NCBI RefSeq assembly: GCF_000421545.1
Contig: NZ_ATXF01000004.1
Coordinates: 124,001-188,000 of the forward strand
Reading direction: 5' to 3'
From: Agromyces italicus DSM 16388
GTDB lineage: Bacteria > Actinomycetota > Actinomycetes > Actinomycetales > Microbacteriaceae
Length of the DNA: 64,000 nucleotides
In this document: one piece after another, positions 35,388 to 44,200 of the stretch
Position numbering within the stretch: position 1 is the first letter of the stretch
How the letters are laid out: each line of letters opens with the position of its first letter
The notes under the pieces: generated by a model
What the model saw: only the letters and a program-made list of their open reading frames with translations
What the model was told of the DNA's origin: nothing
Databases searched by the model: none
Program-made: the position numbers and the translations under genes

Positions 35388-36911
35388 ATGTCACGTTCGT
35401 CAGCGCCGGCGCCGGCCGCCATCGAGGCGCGCGGCTGGGGGTGGCGCCATGCGTCACGGCTCCGCCCCGCGGTCGAGAAGCTCGATCTGCGCATCCACCC
35501 CGGGGAGCGGGTGCTGCTGCTCGGCCCTTCCGGAGCGGGCAAGTCGACGTTGCTGCATGCACTCGCCGGGGTGCACGGCGGCGACGACGAAGGTGAGGAG
35601 TACGGCGAGCTCATGGTCGACGGGGTCGCGCCATCGGCGGCCAGGGGGCGCGCCGGTCTCGTCCTGCAAGACCCCGATTCGCAGGTGATCCTCGCGCGGG
35701 TCGGCGACGATGTCGCGTTCGGCTGCGAGAACCTCGGGGTACCGCGCGACGAGATCTGGCCCCGAGTTCGTCGGGCGCTCGCCGACGTCGGACTGGAGTT
35801 GCCGCTCGAGCACCCGAGCTCGGCGCTCTCGGGCGGACAGAAGCAGCGGCTCGCCCTCGCCGGCGCGATCGCGATGCGTCCGGGACTCCTGCTGCTCGAC
35901 GAGCCGACGGCCAACCTCGATCCCGACGGGGTGCGCGAGGTGCGAGACGCCGTCGGGCGCGTGCTCGAGCGCACGAGGGCGACACTGGTCGTCGTCGAGC
36001 ACCGGGTCGACGTCTGGGTCGACCTCGTCGAGCGGGTCGTGGTGCTCGGGCGCGACGGGCGTCTGATCGCCGACGGCACGCCGGGCGTCGTCCTCGTGGA
36101 GCAGCGCCGGGAACTGCTCGACGCCGGTGTGTGGGTGCCTGGCGTGCCGCTGCCGGGTGCCGTCGCCTTCGACGTCACCGGGCAGGCGACTGCGGCGACC
36201 GAGTCCGGTTCCGCGGGCCGCAGTGCGATCGAGCACGCGCTCACCGCACGAGGCCTCGCCATCGGCCGGCGTGCGAACGCCGTCGTACAGCGCGGTCTCG
36301 AGCTCGACGTCGCTGCGGGGGCGAGCACGGTCATCACCGGTCCGAACGGCGTCGGCAAGTCGACGCTCGCGCTCACCGCGGGCGGCCTGCTCCGCCCGCT
36401 CGAGGGGCGCGTCGAGGCATCCGCTGCGCTCGCTTCCGGCCTGAAGCGCGAGCCGATCGCCTGGCGCTCGCGCGAGCTGCTCACCCGTATCGGTACCGTC
36501 TTCCAGGAGCCCGAGCACCAGTTCGTCGCGTCGACCGTCGAGGGCGAGCTCGCGGTCGGTCTCCGTGCCCTGCGGCTTGATGACGTCGCGATCGCGGCCC
36601 GTGTCCATGAACTCCTCGAACGGCTCCGCCTCGACCATCTCGCTCGCGCGAATCCCTTCACGCTGTCGGGCGGAGAGAAGCGCCGTCTCTCGGTCGCCGC
36701 GGTGCTCGCCACCCGGCCATCGGTGCTCATCCTCGACGAGCCCACCTTCGGCCAGGACCGATCGACCTGGATCGAACTCACCGCGCTCCTCCGCGAACTC
36801 GTCGACGACGGGCTCGCGCTCGTCTCCGTGACGCATGACGCCGCATTCATCGCACGGCTCGGCGACGAACGCATCGTCCTCGCGGCGTCGACGGCGAGGG
36901 AGTTCGCATGA
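35388..36911 (+). CDS. ykoD: ECF transporter duplicated ATPase subunit (YkoD-like)
   Basis: A 507-residue protein with two ABC ATPase domains in one chain, energising the YkoEDC importer. Domain 1: Walker A GPSGAGKST, signature LSGGQKQRLALA, Walker B LLLLDEPTANLD. Domain 2 (from about residue 285): GPNGVGKST, LSGGEKRRLSVA, VLILDEPTFGQD. Q-loops VLQDPDSQ and VFQEPEHQ are of the ECF type. The ATG at 35388 is two bases after the ykoE stop. The end overlaps the permease gene by four bases. Confidence 0.94.
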   Translation: MSRSSAPAPAAIEARGWGWRHASRLRPAVEKLDLRIHPGERVLLLGPSGAGKSTLLHALAGVHGGDDEGEEYGELMVDGVAPSAARGRAGLVLQDPDSQVILARVGDDVAFGCENLGVPRDEIWPRVRRALADVGLELPLEHPSSALSGGQKQRLALAGAIAMRPGLLLLDEPTANLDPDGVREVRDAVGRVLERTRATLVVVEHRVDVWVDLVERVVVLGRDGRLIADGTPGVVLVEQRRELLDAGVWVPGVPLPGAVAFDVTGQATAATESGSAGRSAIEHALTARGLAIGRRANAVVQRGLELDVAAGASTVITGPNGVGKSTLALTAGGLLRPLEGRVEASAALASGLKREPIAWRSRELLTRIGTVFQEPEHQFVASTVEGELAVGLRALRLDDVAIAARVHELLERLRLDHLARANPFTLSGGEKRRLSVAAVLATRPSVLILDEPTFGQDRSTWIELTALLRELVDDGLALVSVTHDAAFIARLGDERIVLAASTAREFA

Positions 36912-37705
36912 GCGCAGAAACGTACTCGGTGCCACAGGCGGCGGCGCGTCTCCGTTTCATCGATCGGGTGAATCCCGTGAGCCGGCTCGCCGCGGCGATG
37001 CTGCTCACGACGCCGCTGCTCCTCACCGTCGACTGGGTCAGCGCCGCGACCGCGCTCGTGATCCAGCTCGTGCTGTTCGCGCTCGCGGGCGTCACACTGC
37101 CGACGCTGCTGCGCCGCGCCTGGCCGATCCTCATCGCAGCACCCGTCGCCGGCGTGAGCATGCTGCTCTACGGTCAGCCCTCCGGCGAGGAGTACTGGAC
37201 CTTCTGGCTCGCCCGAATCACCGATGGTTCGATCGAACTCGCCGTCGCGGTCACCGTGCGGGTGCTCGCGATCGGCCTGCCCGCGGTGCTGCTGTTCATG
37301 CACGTCGACCCGACCGAACTCGCCGACGGGCTGGCGCAGGTGTGGCACCTGCCGAGCCGATTCGTGCTCGGTGCGCTCGCCGGCGCCAGACTGGTCGGAC
37401 TCTTCATCGAGGACTGGCAGGCGATGTCGCTCAGCCGCCGGGCGCGCGGGATCGGCGACCACGGGACCGTGCGGCGGTTCGCGACGATGGCCTTCGCCCT
37501 GCTCGTGCTCGCGATCCGTCGCGGGTCGAAACTCGCGACGGCCATGGAGGCGCGCGGATTCGGCAGTGAGGTGCCGCGAACCTGGGCTCGCGAATCTCGG
37601 GTCGGATGGCCGGACCTCGTGCTCGTCGTGCTCGCCGTGACGATCGCCGCGGTCTCGATCGCGTCGGCGGTCTGGGCCGGAACCTTCCACGCGGTGTGGT
37701 CGTGA
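36908..37705 (+). CDS. ykoC: ECF transporter transmembrane subunit (EcfT / YkoC)
   Basis: A 265-residue energy-coupling transmembrane subunit. It has about five helices and the two Ala-Arg-Gly coupling motifs of EcfT proteins (SRRARGIGD and MEARGFGS), which contact the ATPase. FIDRVNPVSRLAAAM is the family N-terminus. The ATG overlaps the ykoD stop (ATGA) and the gene end overlaps the next gene (GTGA), so four genes form one tight operon. Confidence 0.93.
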   Translation: MSAETYSVPQAAARLRFIDRVNPVSRLAAAMLLTTPLLLTVDWVSAATALVIQLVLFALAGVTLPTLLRRAWPILIAAPVAGVSMLLYGQPSGEEYWTFWLARITDGSIELAVAVTVRVLAIGLPAVLLFMHVDPTELADGLAQVWHLPSRFVLGALAGARLVGLFIEDWQAMSLSRRARGIGDHGTVRRFATMAFALLVLAIRRGSKLATAMEARGFGSEVPRTWARESRVGWPDLVLVVLAVTIAAVSIASAVWAGTFHAVWS

Positions 37706-38322
37706 GCGACGTGACGCATCGCCGCACTGCGGCGCTGCAGCTCGTGAGGGCAGCGGTACGGCGCTCGGTCGCGGTACCGCGTTCGGTCGCGGCCGACGCG
37801 GGCGCGGGAGCCGGCCGCCGCAGCGGCCCGATCGTCGCGATCGACGGGCCGAGCGGATCGGGCAAGAGCACCTTCGCCGACGAGCTCGCCGCAGACTGGC
37901 CCGGCGGCCGCGCGCGGCTCGTGCGGCTGGACGAGGTCTACCCGGGGTGGCACGGGCTCGCAGCGGCCGCGGGGTCGCTCGATCGCACGCTGCTCGCGCC
38001 GCACGCTCGCGGGGTGCCCGGCGGCTGGCGCCGCTGGGACTGGTCCGAGGGACGCCGGGCCGGTGCGGTGGTGCTGCCACCCGGCGGCCCGCTCATCCTC
38101 GAGGGGTGCGGTGCGTTCGAGGCGGTCACCCGGCGTCCGGGTGCGGTGCGCGTCTGGTTGCAGGCCGCCGACGACACCCGCAGGCTGCGGGCGCTCGCCC
38201 GTGATGCGGGGCGATTCGACCCCTACTGGGAGCTCTGGGAGACCGAGTGGCGGCGCTACGTGCGCCGGGTGCGACCGCTTCGATCAGCCGACCTCGTGGT
38301 GACGCTCCCCGCGGTCGACTGA
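37702..38322 (+). CDS. P-loop kinase of the thiamine-transporter operon
   Basis: A 206-residue nucleotide-binding protein related to uridine/AAA-type small-molecule kinases. Walker A is IDGPSGSGKSTFADELA near residue 48; RLDEVYPGWHGL looks like the acceptor or second-metal region; PLILEGCGAFEA is a Walker-B-like strand; RALARDAGRFDPYWELWE forms an Arg-rich lid. The GTG overlaps the ykoC stop, so it is translated with the importer under TPP control. A role in phosphorylating an imported thiamine precursor is possible but unproven; it could equally be an unrelated passenger. Confidence 0.75.
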   Translation: MSDVTHRRTAALQLVRAAVRRSVAVPRSVAADAGAGAGRRSGPIVAIDGPSGSGKSTFADELAADWPGGRARLVRLDEVYPGWHGLAAAAGSLDRTLLAPHARGVPGGWRRWDWSEGRRAGAVVLPPGGPLILEGCGAFEAVTRRPGAVRVWLQAADDTRRLRALARDAGRFDPYWELWETEWRRYVRRVRPLRSADLVVTLPAVD

Positions 38323-38365
38323 GCGTTTCGCCGGCGGCTTCGGGTGCAGAACCCGTGCTGAGGGC

Positions 38366-38371
38366 TACGGT
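38366..38371 (+). promoter_or_regulatory. -10 box, leaderless
   Basis: TACGGT, six bases, then the ATG at 38378. Confidence 0.5.
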
Positions 38372-38377
38372 GGACAC

Positions 38378-38635
38378 ATGAGTGCAGATTCGGTCGGCGC
38401 CCAGTACGTCGCAGAGTTCATCGACGGACCGCTCGAGGGCGAGTTCGACCATCGCGCCCTCGTCGGAGGCGAGGCCGAGCGGCGCATCGGCATGGTCGCC
38501 GCGGTCGACGGTCTCGAATCGCTGTTCTGGTACGACGCCGTCGGTGAACGTCAGGTCAACGGCGAGCTCCGGGTGAGGTTCCGATTCGATGCGGACGACT
38601 CCGACCCCGTCGAGTCCGACGACGAGAACGACTGA
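38378..38635 (+). CDS. Small acidic protein of unknown function
   Basis: An 85-residue protein, strongly acidic at the C-terminus (DADDSDPVESDDEND). VAEFIDGPLEGEFDHRALV and FWYDAVGERQVNGELRVRFRFD suggest a small beta-barrel. No family is recognised. Its high GC at third codon positions and the properly placed -10 box support it as real. It ends nine bases from the convergent carboxypeptidase-like gene. Confidence 0.6.
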   Translation: MSADSVGAQYVAEFIDGPLEGEFDHRALVGGEAERRIGMVAAVDGLESLFWYDAVGERQVNGELRVRFRFDADDSDPVESDDEND

Positions 38636-38644
38636 GGCGATCGA

Positions 38645-39901
38645 TCAGCTCGGCTGCGCCGCGAAGAACGCCGCGATGAGCGGCGCCGGATTGGTGAGGC
38701 GCCACAGCGGTCCTGGGTCGTCGATGTCGGCCGACAGCTCGAGTTCGCTGCGGATGTCGCCGTCGGCGGTCGGCACCGTCACGGTGCCCACGGCGCGCCC
38801 GGCGGTCGCGGTCGAGAACGGCTCCACGGCGACGGATGCCTCGCCCGGGTCACTGCCCCATGCGGCATCCGTGCGCCCTGTGCGCGCGATCAGCGCAGCC
38901 GAGTCGCCCCAGGCTGTGGTGACGGTGCCGTACTCGTCTCCTTCGGTGATGACCATGACCGGCTGGGCGGCCGCGGTCACCGACGTCACGGCCTCGGTGA
39001 CCGCCGGGTCGAGCGTCTCGTAGTCGGGCATCATCGTCATCGCCCCGGTAACGCGGGTGGGCTCCCCGCCGTCGGCGGACGGGAGGACCGTGCTGAAGAT
39101 GAAGCAGACGCCCGCCTGGTCGGTGTAGCTGCGGGAGAGGGCGCGCACGCCCGCCTCTCGGAGATGGTCGATGACATCGGGCACGCCGCGTGCCGTCGAA
39201 TCGGTTGCCCCGGGGGCCGTCACGATGGCCGTGAGCGCCGGGTCGGCGTAGAGGAGCGCGCCGAGGCGCGCGAGCTCCTCGGCGGTGCCCACGTTGTCGG
39301 CCGAGAGCCCCGTGGCGTCGGCGACCCTGGTCGCGTCGAATCCGTTGGCTTCGAGCCAGGCGTTCGCCTCGACGACGTAGGTTTCGGCGCTGCCGAATGC
39401 CCAACGCACGAGGGTGTCGGCGTGGTTGTTGCTCGAGGCGAGCAGCGTCGCGCGCACCACGTCGCGCTCCGTCCACGAGTCGCCGGGCGAGACCTGGAGC
39501 GTGCGGTTGCCGTCCTTCACATGGTCGAGGTAGTTCGTGTAATCGGAGGGCCCGATCGTGATCGCGGGGCCGGGCCCGCTCGCGGGGAGGGGCAGCGAGT
39601 CGAGGGTCGCGAGCACCGCGATGAGCTTCGCCGCGCCGCCGATCGGCACGGCCCCGACGGCGCCGCCGACGGCGAGCGTCTCGGCCGTTCCGTCGTCGCC
39701 GACGATCGCGAGCGCGCTCGCACCGGCGTCGGGGAGCACGACGGGCGCGCCGGGCCCGCCCGTCGCCGCAGATGCCGCATCGACGCGGATGGTGGCTTCG
39801 GGCAGCGGGCCGAGGAGCATCGCCGGGCCGTAGACGCCGATGGCGAGGATCGCGACGGCGCCGAGCGCGACTCCGACGATCCGGCCGGGGGAGAGAGTCA
39901 T
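38645..39901 (-). CDS. D-alanyl-D-alanine carboxypeptidase-like protein lacking the catalytic Ser
   Basis: A 418-residue exported protein related to S11 D,D-carboxypeptidases (penicillin-binding fold). It begins with a membrane anchor (residues 7-31). The SxxK motif region reads PIGGAAKLIAVLATLD, with Gly89 where the nucleophile Ser should be and Lys92 kept. The SxN motif is present as ASSNNHADTL, and the fold segment VADATGLSADNVGTAEELARL matches PBPs. The KTG motif is not clear. It is therefore probably a non-catalytic homologue that binds peptidoglycan or a partner. A TACGCT hexamer lies seven bases before the ATG. Confidence 0.8.
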   Translation of the reverse strand: MTLSPGRIVGVALGAVAILAIGVYGPAMLLGPLPEATIRVDAASAATGGPGAPVVLPDAGASALAIVGDDGTAETLAVGGAVGAVPIGGAAKLIAVLATLDSLPLPASGPGPAITIGPSDYTNYLDHVKDGNRTLQVSPGDSWTERDVVRATLLASSNNHADTLVRWAFGSAETYVVEANAWLEANGFDATRVADATGLSADNVGTAEELARLGALLYADPALTAIVTAPGATDSTARGVPDVIDHLREAGVRALSRSYTDQAGVCFIFSTVLPSADGGEPTRVTGAMTMMPDYETLDPAVTEAVTSVTAAAQPVMVITEGDEYGTVTTAWGDSAALIARTGRTDAAWGSDPGEASVAVEPFSTATAGRAVGTVTVPTADGDIRSELELSADIDDPGPLWRLTNPAPLIAAFFAAQPS

Positions 39902-39908
39902 GGAGATC

Positions 39909-39914
39909 AGCGTA
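39909..39914 (-). promoter_or_regulatory. -10 box, leaderless-type
   Basis: TACGCT on the minus strand, seven bases before the ATG of the carboxypeptidase-like gene. Confidence 0.45.
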
Positions 39915-39926
39915 ACGGTGCCCGAA

Positions 39927-40274
39927 TCACGCCCAGCCCAGCTCGTGCAGCCGGTCGTCGTCGATGCCGTAGAAGTGGGCGATCTCGTGCACGAGAGTCA
40001 CATGGATCTCGTCGCGCAGTTCGCCTTCGTCCTCGCAGATGGCGAGCAGCGACTCGCGGTAGAGGATGATGCGATCGGGCATCTCGCCGAAGCCGTACCG
40101 GTCGCGCTCGGTGAGCGCGAAGCCGTCGTAGAGGCCGAGGAGATCGAGCGATCCGTCCTCGGGGCGATCCTCGACGACGAACACCACGTTCTCGAGCCCG
40201 TCGACCATGTCGTCCGGCAGCTGGTCGAGTTCTTCGACCACGAGCGCTTCGAAGGCCTCGGCATCGAGTTCCAC
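39927..40274 (-). CDS. Small zincin-like metallopeptidase
   Basis: A 115-residue minimal metallopeptidase of the zincin-like family found across Actinobacteria and Proteobacteria. The HExxH motif is in TLVHEIAHFYGIDDDRLHELG; the third ligand is probably the downstream Asp or His. VVFVVEDRPEDG and YRESLLAICEDEGELRDEI are family features. The GTG at 40274 is chosen because GGAGGAGAATC stands immediately upstream; longer readings would run back into the tRNA-His gene. The substrate is unknown. Confidence 0.88.
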   Translation of the reverse strand: MELDAEAFEALVVEELDQLPDDMVDGLENVVFVVEDRPEDGSLDLLGLYDGFALTERDRYGFGEMPDRIILYRESLLAICEDEGELRDEIHVTLVHEIAHFYGIDDDRLHELGWA

Positions 40275-40388
40275 GATTCTCCTCCGTCGGTGTGCGTTGC
40301 GCCCGTCGGCCATGCAGTCCGTTGGTCTGGCTTCGGCCGAGCGAAAGCGCGAAGCGCGGGCCCGCATCGGACCCGCGCTTCGCGGACT

Positions 40389-40465
40389 TGGGGTGAGTAA
40401 CGGGGCTTGAACCCGCGGCCTCCTGGACCACAACCAGGCGCTCTACCGACTGAGCTATACCCACC
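40389..40465 (-). tRNA. tRNA-His (GTG anticodon)
   Basis: Full cloverleaf on the minus strand: acceptor GTGGGTA/TACTCAC, D-arm, anticodon loop TTGTGGT with GTG, T-arm GCGGG-TTCAAGC-CCCGT type. The G at position -1 (complement of 40465) faces C73, the hallmark of tRNA-His. CCA is encoded (40389-40391). Confidence 0.96.
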
Positions 40466-40508
40466 ATGTGTCGGATCGCCGTGACGATCTGGCAACTAGA
40501 AGAGCGTA

Positions 40509-41135
40509 CTACACCTTCTGCTTCTGCTCGAACTCGGCGACGACCTCGGCGGCGAGCGACTGGAGCTCGTGGCTCGCCGGCCCGGGGTCGGCGACGAAGA
40601 CGGCGCGACGGTAGTACTGCAGCTCGCGGATCGATTCGAGGATGTCGGCGAGCGCGCGGTGGCCGCCGTTCTTCGCCGGCGCGTTGAAATAGGCGCGCGG
40701 GAACCAGCGCTTGGCCAGCTCCTTGATCGAGGAGACGTCGACGTTGCGGTAGTGGAGGTGCGCGTCGAGCCGCGGCATGAATTTCGTGAGGAACGCCCGG
40801 TCGGTGCCGATCGAGTTGCCGGCGAGCGGGGCCTTCTGCTCGTCGGGAACATGCTGCAACACGTATTCGAGTACCTGGTACTCGGCGTCGGCCAGACTGA
40901 CCCCGTTCGGGATCGCTTCGATGAGCCCGGATTCGGTGTGCATGCGACGGACGAACTCGCCCATCGACTCGAGCGCGCTCGCGTCGGGCTTGATGACGAT
41001 GCTGAGCCCCGCATCGACGGGGTTGAGATCGTAGTCGGTGATCACAACCGCGATCTCGACGAGCTCATCGACCTCGAGGTCGAGCCCGGTCATCTCGCAG
41101 TCGATCCAGACCAGTCGGTCGCTCGAAGAAGCCAT
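40509..41135 (-). CDS. orn: Oligoribonuclease
   Basis: 3'-5' exoribonuclease of the DEDDh family that degrades di- and short oligonucleotides, including pGpG; 208 residues, slightly longer than E. coli Orn. Exo I: WIDCEMTGLD (Asp and Glu); Exo II: NSIGTDRAFL; Exo III: the HRALADILESI segment with the conserved His and Asp. The ATG has TAGACT six bases upstream and no ribosome-binding site, so it is likely leaderless. It lies between tRNA-His and tRNA-Arg on the same strand, as in other actinobacteria. Confidence 0.97.
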   Translation of the reverse strand: MASSSDRLVWIDCEMTGLDLEVDELVEIAVVITDYDLNPVDAGLSIVIKPDASALESMGEFVRRMHTESGLIEAIPNGVSLADAEYQVLEYVLQHVPDEQKAPLAGNSIGTDRAFLTKFMPRLDAHLHYRNVDVSSIKELAKRWFPRAYFNAPAKNGGHRALADILESIRELQYYRRAVFVADPGPASHELQSLAAEVVAEFEQKQKV

Positions 41136-41141
41136 GCGGCG

Positions 41142-41147
41142 AGTCTA
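41142..41147 (-). promoter_or_regulatory. -10 box for leaderless orn
   Basis: TAGACT on the minus strand, six bases, then the ATG at 41135. Confidence 0.6.
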
Positions 41148-41179
41148 CCGGGGCGCGCCGACACGTCTCTCGCGAGCTG

Positions 41180-41255
41180 TGGTGCCCCCGGCAGGAATTG
41201 AACCTGCGACCAAGAGATTAGAAGGCTCCTGCTCTATCCGCTGAGCTACGGGGGC
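41180..41255 (-). tRNA. tRNA-Arg (TCT anticodon)
   Basis: Minus-strand cloverleaf: acceptor GCCCCCG/CGGGGGC, D-stem GCTC/GAGC, anticodon loop CTTCTAA with TCT, T-arm GCAGG-TTCAATT-CCTGC, and encoded CCA (41180-41182). It reads AGA codons, rare in this genome. The anticodon stem GGAGC/TCTCT has a C-T mismatch at the 31-39 pair and a G-T at 27-43. Confidence 0.93.
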
Positions 41256-41285
41256 GGTCTCGCCAAGCATACCGGGCGCCGCGGC

Positions 41286-42503
41286 TCACCCTTCGGTGGG
41301 CACCTGCACGTCGTCGGTGCGGGTGCGCTCGCGCGAGCCGCCGCGCCCCCGCAAGAGCAGGGCGATGAGGGGGAACAGCAGCACCGAGATCATGCCGGCG
41401 CCGACGAGCGCTGCGGCCGTCCCGCTCGCGAGGTCGCCCTCATCGACGCCGATCGCCGTGACCGCGACGATGATCGGCAGGCCGGTGGCGCCGAACAGCG
41501 CGGTCGCGGTGAGGTCGCGGGGCGAGGAGCCCGCCGGAGCGGCGAGGAGCGAGGGCATGCCCCGGATCACGAGCAGGAGCACCACGAAGACCGGCAGCAT
41601 CGCGAGCGTGCGGCCGTCGGCGAAGAGCGCCTCGAGATCGAAGGTGACGCCCGTGTTGATGAAGAAGATCGGGACGAGGAAGCCGTATCCGACGCCCTCG
41701 AGCTTCGACTCGATCGCCTCCGCATCGTGCTTCGGGGCGCCGACGAGGAGCAGACGGTAGAGCACGCCGGCGGTGAATGCCCCGAGCAGCATGTCGAGGT
41801 CGAGCACGATGCTGAGGGCAACGAGGGCGAGCAGCACGAAGATCACCAGTCGCACGGCGAACTGCCCGCTCGTGTGCAGGGTCGCCGTGATCACCTGGTG
41901 CATGCGCTTGCCCGCACCCTTGGCCGCCAACCAGATGGCGAAACCGGCGACGACCGCGAAGCCGACCAGCACGATCGCGGCGACGAGCGGTGAGCGCCCG
42001 CTGAGGAACAGCGAGATCGCGAGCAACGGACCGAACTCGCCGACTGCGCCGAGCGCGAGCACCGAGATGCCGAACGGCGTGGTCAGGTCTCCGGAGTCGC
42101 GCAGTACCGGCATGATCGTGCCGAGCGCCGTCGAGGTGAGCGCGATGCCGATGAAGGCCGCTGCGGGAAGGTCGGGCGCGAACAGCGCGGCGATGCCGAC
42201 TCCGGCGGCGAGCGAGATGATCCACCCGATCGCAGCCCGGTTCAACGGCCGGCCACGGATGGCCCGGAAGTCGATCTCGTTGCCCGCGAGGAAGAACAGC
42301 ATGGCCAGACCGAATTCGGCGATCAGGCCCATGAACTCGTCGGGCACGACCCAGCCGAGCATGGCCGGACCGAGGAGCAGCCCCAGCACGATCTCGAAGA
42401 CGACGAGCGGGATCGCGATCCACCTGCCGAGCCCGCGGACCAGTAGCGGCGCGACGACGGCGATCGCAGGAACGAGCACCATCGTGCTGATCGAGACTTC
42501 CAC
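41286..42503 (-). CDS. Cation:proton antiporter (CPA2 family)
   Basis: A 405-residue membrane antiporter of the KefB/NapA (Na+/H+ exchanger) family with about 12 helices. The N-terminus gives [20 protein letters not shown]; the ion-binding region is around [16 protein letters not shown] and [12 protein letters not shown]. No C-terminal RCK (TrkA) domain follows; the tail is a short charged stretch. The GTG at 42503 has AGGAGGTCAC upstream. Its ion (Na+ or K+) cannot be told from sequence. Divergent from nadE. Confidence 0.88.
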   Translation of the reverse strand: MEVSISTMVLVPAIAVVAPLLVRGLGRWIAIPLVVFEIVLGLLLGPAMLGWVVPDEFMGLIAEFGLAMLFFLAGNEIDFRAIRGRPLNRAAIGWIISLAAGVGIAALFAPDLPAAAFIGIALTSTALGTIMPVLRDSGDLTTPFGISVLALGAVGEFGPLLAISLFLSGRSPLVAAIVLVGFAVVAGFAIWLAAKGAGKRMHQVITATLHTSGQFAVRLVIFVLLALVALSIVLDLDMLLGAFTAGVLYRLLLVGAPKHDAEAIESKLEGVGYGFLVPIFFINTGVTFDLEALFADGRTLAMLPVFVVLLLVIRGMPSLLAAPAGSSPRDLTATALFGATGLPIIVAVTAIGVDEGDLASGTAAALVGAGMISVLLFPLIALLLRGRGGSRERTRTDDVQVPTEG

Positions 42504-42535
42504 GTGACCTCCTGAACGGGCGCATCCCTGACGTG

Positions 42536-42541
42536 ATGCTA
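42536..42541 (-). promoter_or_regulatory. Possible -10 box of the antiporter gene
   Basis: TAGCAT on the minus strand, 33 bases upstream of the GTG; this message would have a leader with a good Shine-Dalgarno. Confidence 0.35.
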
Positions 42542-42625
42542 GTGGAACGGCTCCTCGCGCATCCGGCGCACGGGCATCCCGGGGAGGCTCGCAGCTCATG
42601 TTTCCTCCGCGAAACACGACGACGG

Positions 42626-42631
42626 TATCGT
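42626..42631 (+). promoter_or_regulatory. -10 box for leaderless nadE
   Basis: TATCGT, six bases, then the ATG at 42638. Confidence 0.6.
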
Positions 42632-42637
42632 CGGGGC

Positions 42638-43459
42638 ATGCGAGACCTGCAGGCGCGAATCATCGCCGAGCTCAACGTCAGCCCGACCATCGACCCGCCC
42701 ACCGAGGCGCGCGCACGCGTCGAATTCCTGAAGGACTACGTGCGCGTGACGCGCGCGAAGGGGTTGGTGCTCGGCATCAGCGGCGGTCAGGATTCGTCAC
42801 TCGCGGGGCGCCTCTGCCGGATCGCGGTCGACGAACTGGTCGACGAGGGCGTCGAGGCGCGATTCGTCGCGGTTCGACTGCCGTACGGGGCGCAGCGCGA
42901 CGAGGACGACGCCCAGCTCGCCCTCCAGTTCATCGAGCCGCAGGAGACCGTCGTGTTCAATGTCAAGGGCGGTGTCGACGGTGTCGCGGCCGACTTCGAG
43001 ACCGCGCTCGGCGAGCCGATCAGCGACTTCGGCAAGGGCAACGTGAAGGCCCGGATGCGCATGGTCGCCCAGTACGCCATCGCCGGCGAGGGCGCGCTGC
43101 TGGTCGTGGGCACCGATCACGCCGCGGAGGCCGTCACGGGCTTCTTCACGAAGTTCGGCGACGGCGGGGCAGACGTGCTGCCGCTCTCGGGGCTCACGAA
43201 GCGGCAGGGACGAGCGCTGCTCATGGAGCTCGACGCTCCCGAGCGCCTGTACCTCAAGGTGCCGACCGCGGATCTGCTCGACAGCCTGCCCGGCCAGTCC
43301 GACGAGGCGAATCTCGGGCTGCGCTACGAGGACATCGATGCCTACCTCGAGGGCGAGGAGATCGACGAGCAGGTGGCCGAGAGGCTCGAGGCACGGTTCC
43401 TGCAGACGCGCCACAAGCGCACCGTGCCGGTGTCGATGTTCGACGAGTGGTGGCGCTGA
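42638..43459 (+). CDS. nadE: Ammonia-dependent NAD synthetase
   Basis: Final step of NAD synthesis: deamido-NAD + ATP + NH3 to NAD; 273 residues, equal to the short NH3-dependent form without a glutaminase domain. The PP-loop [12 protein letters not shown] binds ATP. Further features: [62 protein letters not shown] and the C-terminal [13 protein letters not shown]. An ATG at 42638 with an exactly placed -10 box decides the start. Confidence 0.97.
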   Translation: MRDLQARIIAELNVSPTIDPPTEARARVEFLKDYVRVTRAKGLVLGISGGQDSSLAGRLCRIAVDELVDEGVEARFVAVRLPYGAQRDEDDAQLALQFIEPQETVVFNVKGGVDGVAADFETALGEPISDFGKGNVKARMRMVAQYAIAGEGALLVVGTDHAAEAVTGFFTKFGDGGADVLPLSGLTKRQGRALLMELDAPERLYLKVPTADLLDSLPGQSDEANLGLRYEDIDAYLEGEEIDEQVAERLEARFLQTRHKRTVPVSMFDEWWR

Positions 43460-43466
43460 ACTTCGA

Positions 43467-44153
43467 TCAGCGGGTCGCGTCGGAGGCGGGCATCGTCGTC
43501 GCGGTCGGGCCGGTGGCCTCGGTGGCGATCGTCGGCGTCGGGGCGGTCGACGCCCCGCTCGTGTCGCCGATCGTCACGGCATCCCGGTAGCGGTCGTGGT
43601 GCTGCTGCGCGACCCAGGCCTCCTGCTCGTCGATCGTCGTTTGCTCGGGGGTTTCGTCGCGCTGGGTGCGCCACCGCATGAGGTCGTTCTGGAACTGGCG
43701 CTTCGTGCGCGACGGGCGCCGCTGCCAGTCGAGCAGACGGTCGCGGAACTCGACCACGGCGGGATCGAGCTGGTAACCGAAGGTCGATGAGGCGCGCTTG
43801 AGCTCGTGCAGTTGGTGCGCGGACCAGTTGGCGGCGACGTCCGATCCGCGGATCGGAAGCAGCCGCACCAGGATGTCGGCCTGACCGACGGTGCGGTCGG
43901 CGAGCACCTGCTCTTGGGGCGTGAGCGAGTTCCACACGGAGGCTTCGGTCGCCGCATCCACGAGTGCCGCGATCGCGGCACTCTTCGCCTCGCGATCGCG
44001 CTGCGCGACGACGCGTTTCACCGCCGCGCTCGAGATCCAGGCGGCGAGCAGCCCGGCTGCGAGGACGGAGACGAAGAGCACGACGGCGGCGAACACCGTC
44101 GACTGCGATTCGCTCGAGGTGAGCCAGGAGATGAGGTCGTTCCACCACTGCAT
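43467..44153 (-). CDS. Membrane-anchored protein of unknown function
   Basis: A 228-residue protein with a single N-terminal transmembrane helix (residues about 18-45, VFAAVVLFVSVLAAGLLAAW) and a helical cytoplasmic body rich in Arg and Glu (WQRRPSRTKRQFQNDLMRWR). The last 30 residues are Thr/Ala/Pro-rich. I do not recognise the family. Similar single-pass proteins occur in Microbacteriaceae. A perfectly spaced TAGCCT box supports the ATG. It ends seven bases from the convergent nadE stop. Confidence 0.6.
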   Translation of the reverse strand: MQWWNDLISWLTSSESQSTVFAAVVLFVSVLAAGLLAAWISSAAVKRVVAQRDREAKSAAIAALVDAATEASVWNSLTPQEQVLADRTVGQADILVRLLPIRGSDVAANWSAHQLHELKRASSTFGYQLDPAVVEFRDRLLDWQRRPSRTKRQFQNDLMRWRTQRDETPEQTTIDEQEAWVAQQHHDRYRDAVTIGDTSGASTAPTPTIATEATGPTATTMPASDATR

Positions 44154-44159
44154 GGCGGC

Positions 44160-44165
44160 AGGCTA
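44160..44165 (-). promoter_or_regulatory. -10 box, leaderless
   Basis: TAGCCT on the minus strand, six bases, then the ATG at 44153. Confidence 0.5.
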
Positions 44166-44200
44166 CCCCCGAGCGGGTCGTGCGAGATCGAGCCCCGACG

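Noticed and set aside
40275-40433. Longer N-terminus for the small metallopeptidase
   Set aside because: It would overlap tRNA-His and lose the perfect GGAGGAGAATC-GTG start.
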